NCBI GenBank assembly: GCA_023228925.1
Contig: JALOAF010000036.1
Coordinates: forward strand, 1 to 7,745
Source: Candidatus Absconditabacterales bacterium
Lineage (GTDB): Bacteria; Patescibacteriota; Gracilibacteria; Absconditabacterales; Absconditicoccaceae
Length of the DNA: 7,745 nucleotides
Reading direction: 5' to 3'
Within the stretch, counting starts at the first letter, position 1. The number at the start of each line of letters is the position of its first letter. This document shows, piece after piece, positions 1 to 6,887 of the stretch. The notes under the pieces were generated by a model that was not told the origin of the DNA, made no database searches, and worked only from the letters and a program-made list of their open reading frames with translations. The position numbers were made by a program, and so were the translations under genes.

Positions 1-15
1 GTTATACTACTATAA

Positions 16-660
16 TTATCATAGAAGACATACATGATTAGCTATGCAAGGGCTAACGCCCTTGAAAAAACTTATCATTTCTTTATCTTCTAGTCAATGT
101 GTAAAGTTATCTATGCAACAGTACATTTTCACAACAGCAAGTTGAACAGATTCACTTGGATTTTTTATGTATTTAATAGCATATAAATTTTCTCAAACTG
201 CTGCAAATTGGATCTCTTCACTTGGATTTTCAATGTATCTAATAGCTTCTCAATTTTCTTGAACCACTGCAAGCTGGATCTTTTTACTTGGATTTTCAAT
301 ATATTCAATAGCTAATCAACTTTTTTGAACTGCTGCAAGCTGAACAGATTCAGTTGGATTTTTGATGTATTCAATAGCTGATAGATATTTTTTCACAACA
401 GCAAGTTGAACAGATTCAGTTGGATTTTTGATATGTTCAATAGATTTCCAATTTTCTCGAACTGCTGCAAATTGGATCTCTTCACTTGGATCTTGAATGT
501 ATCTAATAGCTTCTCAATTTTCTTGAACTGCTGCAAGCTGGATCTTTTTACTTGGATTTTCAATATATTCAATAGCTAATCAATTTTTTTGAACTGCTGC
601 AAGCTGATCCTCTTCACTTGGGTTTGTCATGTGTTTGATGATTGTCCAATTAAAAAACAT
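16..660 (-). CDS. HEAT-like 22-residue tandem-repeat protein (214 aa), TGA = Gly
   Basis: No enzymatic function is recognisable. Residues 8 to about 183 are eight consecutive 22-residue units with consensus IxYIxNPSEExQLAAVQxNGxA. This resembles the short alpha-helical repeats (DUF4116/HEAT-like) that occur in multicopy bacterial proteins and usually form binding scaffolds; that assignment is by pattern only. The start at 660 is chosen because it is the first ATG after an in-frame TAA at 667-669 and makes the first unit complete; the ATG at 630 would cut that unit. Seven TGA codons are read as Gly, five of them at the end of repeat units. Residues 184-214 are non-repetitive, begin like a degenerate ninth unit, and end in a Cys-containing tail coded by a locally GC-richer stretch. 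There is no signal peptide or membrane segment, so it is probably cytoplasmic. It has its own promoter candidate and is divergent from the 1048 gene. Confidence 0.85.
47..64. repeat. GC-rich perfect inverted repeat inside a coding region
   Basis: Arms caagggc (47-53) and gcccttg (58-64) around a taac loop form a 7-bp perfect stem, by far the most GC-rich spot in this part of the window. It lies inside the 3' end of the repeat-protein gene and encodes about residues 200-205. Neither strand has a T-run after the stem, so it is not an intrinsic terminator. It may be a dispersed palindrome that entered the gene tail, or simply RNA structure. Confidence 0.6.
112..639 (-). repeat. Eight 66-bp coding repeats in two near-identical 264-bp blocks
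   Basis: The 66-bp units encode the 22-residue repeats of the 16-660 gene. Unit 1 matches unit 5, 2 matches 6, 3 matches 7 and 4 matches 8 better than neighbours match each other. The array is therefore a tandem duplication of a four-unit block, 376-639 and 112-375. The same nucleotide string beginning gatctttttacttgg recurs at 277 and 541, exactly 264 bp apart. Unlike a CRISPR array, the repeats are contiguous, in frame and without spacers. Confidence 0.93.
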
Positions 661-718
661 TCTAAATTAAATTTTAAGAGTTCCCACTTGTATAGTTATA
701 ATATCTAATACTTTTGTA

Positions 719-746
719 AGTATATTTTTTTAATTTATGAAGTCAA
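719..746 (-). promoter_or_regulatory. Promoter candidate for the repeat-protein gene
   Basis: On the minus strand TTGACT (741-746) is followed after 16 bp by TATACT (719-724). Transcription would start near 712, leaving a leader of about 50 nt before the ATG at 660. The -35 has one mismatch to TTGACA, which stands out in this AT-rich DNA. Confidence 0.5.
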
Positions 747-984
747 ACATTTTTAAAACTTTATTGTGGTGGTTAGCTTTAGTTATTAAAAAAATATAAT
801 AGCAATAATCTCTTTAGTAAAAACAATATTTTTCTTATTATTTTTGATGACTTTTTTTAGATAGATAAGAACTGGGATAACTTAAAAATTTTACAAAATG
901 ATAACAAAAAAATAAAATATAATTTAATTTTACACTATATTTTTAAGCTATTTTGAATTTAAATGGTTTATAAAAATAAAACTA

Positions 985-1012
985 TTGAAAAAAATGTTAA
1001 GATGAATATATT
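985..1012 (+). promoter_or_regulatory. Promoter candidate for the 1048 gene
   Basis: TTGAAA (985-990), 16-bp spacer, TATATT (1007-1012) predicts a start near 1019 and a leader of under 30 nt. A second, overlapping pair, TTGAAA (1011-1016) and TTATAT (1034-1039) with a 17-bp spacer, would give an almost leaderless mRNA. AT-richness makes either only moderately likely. Confidence 0.4.
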
Positions 1013-1047
1013 GAAATTGTAAAGGTTTATTTCTTATATCATTTAAA

Positions 1048-1884
1048 ATGACAAACAATTATGAAGAGAATGAAGCTAAATTAGATAAGTTGTTGCTTAT
1101 CTTTAGAAGATTGTTTTTGATTTTATTTATTTTATTCCTCTTACGAATACTTTTATTCAAAATTTTCAAAATCAATAAAAGTAGTACAGAAAATGAAAAC
1201 ACAGAAATACCAAAAGAAAATATTGAAATAAAAGATAAAGAAATTGAGATAGAAAACAAAAAAATAGAAGAAAGTTCCACTCCAACAACAAATGAAAAGT
1301 GAAAAAAGAATTTATGAAAAAATTACTCTATTGATAAAAACAATGTATTATATAAGGGAGAAATAATAAAATTTGCAGATTCAGAAAATTTTAGAATAAT
1401 AGATAAAAAAGAGTTGGAATGAAGAGAAGCAATTAATTCTGATAGTTTATTGGATATTTTTGCCGATTACAATACTAGAGTAGTGTTGATGAAAAATATT
1501 GATAAAATAATTGAGAGTAAAGAAAACATCACTTTAGAGTTAAAAAATTCTAGTGAAAACTGAATGTATAAGATGAAAAACGACTATAAAAACTTGTCTC
1601 AATTTGACCGATGAGATAGATATGAAATGACAGATGAACAAAGAGCAAAATTTGCTATAATGTTTTTATATATTAAAATTATTAAAAACTATAATAATGA
1701 TCAAGCTACAATGGAAAGAGCCTTGGAAGAGCTAAAATTTTTCCTAGAGAATTTTGATAAAAAAGATTTAGTAAAAGAAAAAAATCTGAAGAAAATTAAA
1801 TGAGATTTGGGAATAGATAATGACTGTTTGTATGTAAATGGAGAACTATATGCATGTTTTTTAGATAATTTATTCGCAAAATAA
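1048..1884 (+). CDS. Membrane-anchored protein with DKNYY-like motif (278 aa), TGA = Gly
   Basis: Six in-frame TGA codons (residues 85, 90, 125, 172, 189, 252) are read as Gly; the standard code would stop at residue 84. Residues about 20-38 form one transmembrane helix (LFLILFILFLL then ILLF), followed by a charged Glu/Lys-rich linker to about residue 90. Residues 91-121 resemble one unit of the DKNYY family, with 'DKNNVLYKGEII' then 'ADSENFRII'; the usual form is DKNxVYYxGxxIxGADPxTFxxL. Residues 252-270 echo it weakly. The role of DKNYY proteins is unknown; they are common in CPR genomes as surface or envelope proteins. The N-terminal part is probably cytoplasmic and the rest exported, but topology is not certain. 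CGA codons fall at residue 33, in the middle of the membrane helix, and at 188. No Shine-Dalgarno precedes the ATG. The gene converges on the pilus cluster. Confidence 0.88.
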
Positions 1885-1913
1885 ACTCATACTAAAAATA
1901 AACAATAAAATAT

Positions 1914-1945
1914 AAAAACTAAGATTTAAAAATCTTAGTTTTTTT
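1914..1945. terminator. Bidirectional intrinsic terminator between convergent genes
   Basis: Arms 1914-1927 and 1930-1943 pair without mismatch (core actaagattt / aaatcttagt), leaving a tight AA or TAAA loop. The stem runs into seven T on the plus strand (1939-1945). Its left arm begins with five A, which gives a T-run on the minus strand. It lies 30 nt after the 1048-1884 gene and 24 nt after the end of the pilus cluster, so it can end both transcripts. Confidence 0.88.
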
Positions 1946-1968
1946 GATAATAAAGTTTTTAAGGCAGT

Positions 1969-2868
1969 TTATTCTAAATATGTATTTGCCAAAAATCAAG
2001 GAATTGCTTGTCCATAAATTGCTTGTAGTCCAACCGATCTATTTAAATAAGTTCATATACTGGAAATGTAGAAATTTGTTGTGGGAAGATAAATATCTTG
2101 AGGAACTCATCAATATAGTATATTATCTGAATGAACACAAAAAGACAAATCTTTTGTGTCTGTATTTGAAACAATCAGAAACGATAAAAGTTTAGCACCA
2201 TCCAATAATTCAGATCAATAAAAATCATCAAATTCTTGAAAATAATTTTTAAAAATATCTATACTTGTTTCATAGGATTTTATTAACAAATAATCTCTTT
2301 GGATATCGTTGCCAGATAATATGATTAATCATAAATTTACTTTTCACCCATAATCTTGATTTTGTATAAACTCTAATCCTTTTCTATGTTTTAGTAAATC
2401 AAAACTATATTCTGGCGGAGAAAATGCTTCTAAATTGGATGAAATTTGTTTTTGTAAAAACATAGGAAGTACAAAAGATTCCCCTCATTTAAGCAAAAAT
2501 GCAGTATCATCATTACACTCACTAGATAGCCAAAATTTGTTGGATAAATATTTAGTTTTTCATTGTATATTTACATCAAATCCACAATATTCACAATCAA
2601 AATTATCGAAAAATATAGAATTTCATCCTGATAAAATGTTGGAGAATCAAATTCAAGAATTATCTATTTCAACTAAAGACAGTTCCAATCAAGCCTTTGC
2701 AAAATAATATGATTTGTGATAAGAATAATTTTCATTTGTATAAGAAAGCATCTGTTTTAAAAAATTCATAGTCAATAGTCATATTAACGATGATGCTAAT
2801 AATACTAAAATTATTAATATACTAATATTTCATTTTATTTGTTTTTGTATCTGAAATAAGTTTTTCAT
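1969..2868 (-). CDS. PilX/GspK-like minor pilin (299 aa), TGA = Gly
   Basis: Last gene of the pilus cluster, starting 8 nt after the PilW-like gene. Fifteen TGA codons are read as Gly. The N-terminus is a short basic leader, a Gly at residue 13, then a long hydrophobic helix (about 14-38) and the sequence 'SYYFAKAGLELSL' at 53-65. This is the PilX_N pattern of a class III leader cleaved after Gly and a helix leading to 'A..AEAGLE'. The usual Glu at +5 is absent, as in GspK, the tip pseudopilin. The protein is longer than typical PilX (below 200 residues) and closer to GspK in size. The rest of the ectodomain is not recognisable by eye. It contains a CEYC motif at 92-95 plus Cys118 and Cys244. 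By family analogy it would sit at the pilus tip complex with the other minor pilins. The alternative is a CPR-specific prepilin-like surface protein. Confidence 0.85.
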
Positions 2869-2876
2869 ACAAAAAG

Positions 2877-3494
2877 TTAAATATTAAAAAACTGCTGAAT
2901 AAATAATCTAATATTTGTAGATCGGTTTGCTGAACTATATCATTTTGAATATAAATTACTAAAAAACCAAAAACCATGATCATGTAAACAAGCTAAATAA
3001 TTACTTTCACATAAATCCATATTATCTACATAAGATTGACTATCTGCATAAGGTATAATTTTAAAGATTGTTTTTGATGCATAGACACTAGAGTCTAGTA
3101 TATTTATAATATGTCAATTATTTTCTAAAACTAAATAACAGGGATTTTCTAAATCGGATGGTGTTGGGGATACATTTAAATCCAAACAAACTCCTGTAGA
3201 GGAAATAGAAAACCTTCCATCTTCTCAACTTAGATACAAAATATCTGTAATTCATTTTGTTTGATTTAATTTTATGTTTTCTTCATAATATTTATCATAA
3301 TCAATTTTATTTCTATTAGCGAAATTTTGCAGAGTTTCTGATACAAAAAGCATTTCTTGATTGAGATATTTTTGCTGTTCTACTCTAAAAGAAATTTGAG
3401 AAATAGTAATATAAGTTTTAAACAAAACTCATGCTAAAATACCAACAATTATTGTAACTAAAAGAATTTCTATTAAAGTAAATGCTTTTTTCAT
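2877..3494 (-). CDS. PilW/GspJ-like prepilin (205 aa), TGA = Gly
   Basis: A clean class III prepilin N-terminus, MKKAFTLIEILLVTIIVG, predicts cleavage after Ala4. It gives N-methylated Phe +1 and Glu +5, followed by a helix to about residue 36 that anchors and packs the subunit in the fibre. Five TGA codons encode Gly (22, 81, 90, 127, 185). The 'YLNQEMLFVSETLQNFA' stretch after the helix fits PilW/GspJ-type minor pilins, which tend to have 'l..em...l..i...i' here; the rest is too divergent to classify. Four Cys (103, 119, 162, 169) could form disulfides. The ATG directly follows the TAA of the PilV-like gene, and the next gene begins 8 nt downstream, so translation of the three is probably coupled. 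No Shine-Dalgarno. One CGA codon lies at residue 191. Confidence 0.88.
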
Positions 3495-4148
3495 TTAGTA
3501 ATTTCAAATAAAACTTTCAAAAACAAGCTCACCAGTGTATGCTCACTTTTTGTATAAAACATGGGATTCTACTTTTAAAATTTTATCTATAGCTAATGTT
3601 TCATTATTTTCTTTTACAGCTTTAAATAATATATATCTAGCAAAATTTGTTTCTACACCAGTATTGTTTGAAGAATAAGCATATCGCGATAATCAAGTAT
3701 TGTCGGAGAAAAAAAACAATTTAGCTTCTGTTAAATTGACGATAAAATCGTTGGATATTTGAAAGTTTTCAGAATATAAATAATTTTGTGGATCGAATCC
3801 AATTTTAAGACCAGATTCTATTGAAAAGTATCATTTGCAAACTATATCTTCTATTTCTGTTTGATTGTCTCGACGAATTTTATCAGATAATTTTTCACTA
3901 TCCCAAGTATACATTTCATCATTCATCAGACAATTCCAAGAAAGTCATTTTTCTATGTTAGAATCTCTAAGATTATAAACCAACTCTATTCACTCTTTGG
4001 CTAATAAGCTTGCCTGAAGTTTTAAATTGTTACGATCCATAGACTTTAAATTATTTGTAAGCAAATTTAAAACTGCCAAAATTCCAACAGAAAATATTAC
4101 AATAGCAATCATAACTTCTATAAAAGTAAACGCATATTTTTTTTTCAT
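3495..4148 (-). CDS. PilV-like minor pilin (217 aa), TGA = Gly
   Basis: The prepilin leader MKKKYAFTFIEVMIAIVIFS predicts cleavage after Ala6, with Phe +1 and Glu +5. The 'SVGILAVLNLL' continuation is typical of PilV/GspI. The following 'LLAKEGIELVYNLRDSN' (48-64) matches the A..LA.EGIE..RN.RDSN signature common in CPR PilV-type pilins. Six TGA codons are Gly, including the Gly of EGIE (53). Near the C-terminus 'FARYILF' resembles the conserved F.R.I strand of these proteins. It is expected to be a minor pilin helping prime assembly. A promoter candidate lies in the 198-bp gap upstream, so this gene may head a sub-operon with the PilW- and PilX-like genes. CGA codons occur at residues 93 (right after a CGT) and 155. 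Confidence 0.92.
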
Positions 4149-4175
4149 AAAAAATTTTTTTAATAAAACATTGTA

Positions 4176-4203
4176 CTTATAAAAAAATTAAATAATTTAT
4201 CAA
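4176..4203 (-). promoter_or_regulatory. Internal promoter candidate for the last three minor pilins
   Basis: On the minus strand TTGATA (4198-4203), 16-bp spacer, TATAAG (4176-4181). The start would be near 4169, about 20 nt before the PilV-like ATG. The 198-bp gap at 4149-4346, the largest in the cluster, makes an internal promoter plausible. The region is so AT-rich that chance matches are likely. Confidence 0.35.
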
Positions 4204-4250
4204 GCAGTTTAGAGTTTATAATTTATAGTATATAGTTCTCAGAATATAAT

Positions 4251-4272
4251 ATATAATTGAAGGCAATTATAT
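4251..4272. repeat. Perfect 9-bp inverted repeat after the FimT-like pilin gene
   Basis: Arms atataattg (4251-4259) and caattatat (4264-4272) enclose a 4-nt aagg loop. It lies about 75 nt past the stop of the 4347-4883 gene on the minus strand. No proper T-run follows on that strand, so it looks like an RNA-processing or stabilising hairpin or a weak terminator rather than a strong one. Confidence 0.45.
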
Positions 4273-4346
4273 TTTGAAAAAACAAAATCCTGATTTATAA
4301 CATATAAAAGAGATTGAATCATTTTATCATTTTTTATTTTTTTCTA

Positions 4347-4883
4347 CTACATTCCCAAACAAGAAATTGTTTTTATTTTACAATTATTTGATGCTATTGA
4401 AAAGCAATATTCTTTAGCATCATTTACTAAAATAGATATTTTAAAGTTTTTTGAATCTCAACTACCCTCTTCTTCTTTTTCTTTAATTATACATCATAAA
4501 GTATAAGGTTTCATATAAATATTCGCATCTGAAACCTCTTTTTCATCTAAAATAATTTTTTCAATACTATATTTTCATCACTCCACAAACATTGTTCAAG
4601 TATCTATTATTGAGTCATAAGCATGATAAAAATATGAAAAGCTATCTTTTTTTGATATAAATTTTATTTGTAGGGTTTGATAGGTTTTTCAAGAATGATA
4701 ATTAGTCATATTATTTTGAATTTGTAATGAAGAAAAGTTATCCAAAAATTGCTCTTGAATATTTTTGTTATTTAATATAGCAATACGATCTCAACCAAAT
4801 TTCATAGTAGCAGCCATTAAAATTCAAATAATAACAATAACTATGGTAAGTTCTAATATCGTAAATGCTTTTAATTTTTTCAT
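4347..4883 (-). CDS. FimT/GspH-like minor pilin (178 aa), TGA = Gly
   Basis: Class III prepilin: MKKLKAFTILELTIVIVIIG, predicted cleavage after Ala6, Phe +1, Glu +5, then 'ILMAA'. The near-invariant Gly of the IIGIL motif (residue 20) is a TGA codon, one of eight in the gene, including a TGA TGA pair at 102-103. The ectodomain has no recognisable repeat, and its Cys are concentrated at the C-terminus (131, 160, 168, 175), which suggests a disulfide-closed loop as in many pilins. The size (178 residues) fits either a minor pilin of the FimT/GspH/PilE type or a diverged major pilin; position among minor pilins favours the former. It lies 55 nt after PilC with a TATAAT just before its ATG. Confidence 0.88.
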
Positions 4884-4887
4884 ATTT

Positions 4888-4921
4888 ATAAATTATAAAG
4901 TTTGTAAAGCTATAAAGTTTG
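4888..4921 (-). promoter_or_regulatory. Direct repeat and -10-like box before the FimT-like pilin gene
   Basis: The 55-bp gap after PilC holds an 11-bp direct repeat, TATAAAGTTTG, at 4894-4904 and 4911-4921 (17-bp period). The minus-strand TATAAT at 4892-4897 ends 8 nt before the ATG, so a transcript from it would be nearly leaderless. No good -35 is placed 16-18 bp upstream. It could be an operator pair, an extended promoter or leftover duplication. Confidence 0.25.
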
Positions 4922-4938
4922 CGAACATATAAACTAAT

Positions 4939-6084
4939 TTATATTCCTGCTCATTCCATTATTTGTAAAATTAAACCAAATACTCCAGAAGCTATTACTA
5001 CTACAACAATTCCGATTAAAACTAACATAATTGGTTCAATTACTTTTGACAAACTGTTGATTGTCATATTCAATTCTTCTTGATACATTTTCAAAACATT
5101 ATCTACCGAATTTTCTAAATTCGCAGTTTCTTCTCAAACTTTTATCAATACTGAAACATTGCCTGGAACTAAATTAGTTTCATATTTCAAAGAATCATAT
5201 ATTTTTTCTCATCTTTGTAATCACTGCAAAACTCTTTCTATCATGTTTTGATATGGAGCTATATTTAAAATATCTCTTAAAGTTTTGAATGTTTCCACAT
5301 AATTCATTCCTGATATTAACATAAGCTTCATATATCTACATCGTCTTACTAAGTAATAATATTTTGTCATTCTACCAATAACAGGAATAGAAAAAAGAAT
5401 TTTGAACCAGGTTTTTTTTCCAAGATCTGTTGAAAAAAACATCCACAAAATAAGCAAAAAACCACCCAACAAATATATAATATATTTTCGATTTTCCACA
5501 AAAAAATCTGACATATTTTTTAGAAACCTAGTCATCATTGGCAATTCCATTCCTTGAAAACTATTTGCTATATCAAAAACACTAGGTAGTACAAAACCAA
5601 AAAGAGCAAAAACAGCTACTACTGCTATTATAGTTAATATTACTGGATAAATTAACGCTCATATATATTTGTTTTTTATTTCTTTCATATATTCATATTC
5701 TATAGCTAATGATTCTAAAACCAAAGGTAAATTTCCTGATTTTTCTCATGCTCTAACTACACTATAATCTCATTCATCAAAATAATCTGGCAACCTACTT
5801 AATGCATAAGATAAACTTTTTCCTAATTCTAAATATTTTTTTACTCATATAGAAATATCTTTTACAGCATAATTATCTGTGCTATCACGAATAGTATCAA
5901 CTGCCTGAACTAAGCCAACTCATCATTTTAACATATACGCCAACTCTTTGAAAAAGAAAATTTTATCCTTACTACCAAAACTAGATTTATCTTTAGATCT
6001 TAAAAAACGAGCTATAGAATCGTCAATAGAATGTTTTTTGTATTTTTTATATTCAGATCTTTCTGTCTTGGAAAATTTTATCAT
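4939..6084 (-). CDS. pilC: Type IV pilus inner-membrane platform protein PilC (GspF family), TGA = Gly
   Basis: PilC is the polytopic platform through which the PilB and PilT ATPases drive pilin insertion and removal. The 381-residue length is normal (about 400). Two GspF (T2SSF) domains are visible. In the first, 'ELAYMLKGGVGLVQAVDTI' (47-65) and 'VRAGEKSGNL' (110-119) precede a membrane helix at about 143-167. In the second, 'YMKLMLISGMNYVETF' (251-266) and 'VGEETANLE' (316-324) precede the C-terminal helix at about 352-373. A middle helix spans about 201-217. Ten TGA codons encode Gly, four of them at family-conserved glycines (54, 55, 113, 317), which is the strongest code evidence in the window. 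CGA codons fall at 199 and 248, where PilC homologues tend to have Trp and Phe. The ATG overlaps the PilO-like stop by one base (TAATG), indicating translational coupling. No Shine-Dalgarno. Confidence 0.97.
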
Positions 6085-6887
6085 TATTTTGTTTTATTGT
6101 CGTAAAAGTATCAATACATAAATATGCTTGATTCCTGTGGTTCATCATAATTAACAATATCATAATTTATTTTTTCTATCTTATATAAGATACGCAAATC
6201 TTCTTGAAGTGGAACTTTTTTCTCAACATTATCTATAAAAGACATTAAACCATTTTTATCGTTAAATGTAATATTTAGCTCAATTGGAACAAAGTATAAA
6301 TTTTCATTAAATTTTTCCTTTTCTCAAATTATTATCTTGTTTAAAAATCAATTACTTGTTGTTGAGTTAAGATTTAATGAATCTTTTTTTAATAAAAATC
6401 AATCAATGTTTGCTAAGATTTTTTTTTCATCTAAACTCATTTTATTATTAGACATTTCTGTTAATAACAAATAAGACCTAACAACTGAAAAATTATTTTT
6501 AACAATATCAGGAAGTTCTTTACATCATTCTAATGTATTAACACAGTTTATCACTTGATTTTCTAAATTTTTTATAGTATCTACCAATCACATATTAGAT
6601 TCATATTTTATTTTTTTTGTTTGAAAACTAGAAAGCTGTAATTCTATATTTGATAATTCTATTTTTTTATTTTCATATTTTTCATAACTAGGTAAAATAT
6701 AATTATATCAAATCACAAAAATCAATAATAATAAAATAATTGCATAAAATTTATATCTTACTCCAACAACTCTAGAAGTTGTAATTGAAGTAACATTGTT
6801 TGTTGTCGTAGAATCAAAATCAGAAATTAAATTTTCATTTTTTTGACTTCCTATCAACTTATCTAAAATTTCATTATTTTCAGTCAT
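6084..6887 (-). CDS. PilO-like type IV pilus alignment protein (267 aa), TGA = Gly
   Basis: By position and architecture this is PilO, the bitopic partner of PilN that links the cytoplasmic ring to the outer parts of the pilus machine. Residues 1-44 are a polar, probably disordered cytoplasmic tail. A single membrane helix follows at about 47-63, then a coiled-coil-like segment (about 66-112) rich in Lys, Glu and Leu. A C-terminal alpha/beta domain covers about 195-262, with 'LYFVPIELNITFNDKNGLMSFIDNVEK' reading as the strand-loop-helix start of a ferredoxin-like PilO fold (written here only as 197-223). Seven TGA codons are Gly. The gene overlaps the end of the PilN-like gene by 14 nt and shares one base with pilC. 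Two Cys (115, 122) may form a short disulfide loop. Direct sequence similarity to PilO is weak, so the assignment rests on context and layout. Confidence 0.8.

Larger units (their letters stand above)
661..1047. other. Gene-free divergent intergenic region (387 bp)
   Basis: This separates the minus-strand repeat gene from the plus-strand DKNYY-like gene. It holds a promoter candidate for each (719-746 and 985-1012). The only ORFs are chance-sized peptides of about 20 codons at 737-799 and 963-1022, both overlapping the promoter motifs. The middle part (about 750-980) is very AT-rich and shows no convincing hairpin, tRNA or repeat. Confidence 0.6.

Noticed and set aside
112..639. Regular 66-bp repeats resembling a CRISPR array
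   Set aside because: The repeats are contiguous without spacers, stay in one open frame and encode a coherent 22-residue protein repeat.
691..700. tatagttata shared with the pilus promoter (7465-7474) as a common operator
   Set aside because: A 10-bp match of only A/T and one G is easily chance here, and its position relative to the promoter boxes differs.
737..799. 20-residue hydrophobic peptide ORF (MKSNIFKTLLWW...)
   Set aside because: Overlaps the best promoter of the divergent gene and is of chance length.
963..1022. 19-residue ORF just before the 1048 gene
   Set aside because: Covers the promoter boxes of that gene; no evidence for a leader peptide.
1059..1280. Minus-strand ORF opposite the DKNYY-like gene
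   Set aside because: Low-complexity shadow of the plus-strand gene, ending mid-gene with no motif or promoter.
1944..2195. Plus-strand ORF after the terminator
   Set aside because: Antisense shadow of the PilX/GspK-like gene, which is much longer and has a prepilin N-terminus.
2435..2707. Plus-strand ORF inside the PilX/GspK-like gene
   Set aside because: Antisense shadow; no start signal or recognisable domain.
4137..4145. Run of nine A codon bases at the PilV-like start as a phase-variable tract
   Set aside because: Poly-A runs of this length are expected in such AT-rich DNA and encode the normal basic Lys leader of a prepilin.
4295..4330. 11-residue ORF in the pilin gap (MIKGFNLFYML)
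   Set aside because: Too short, no supporting signal.
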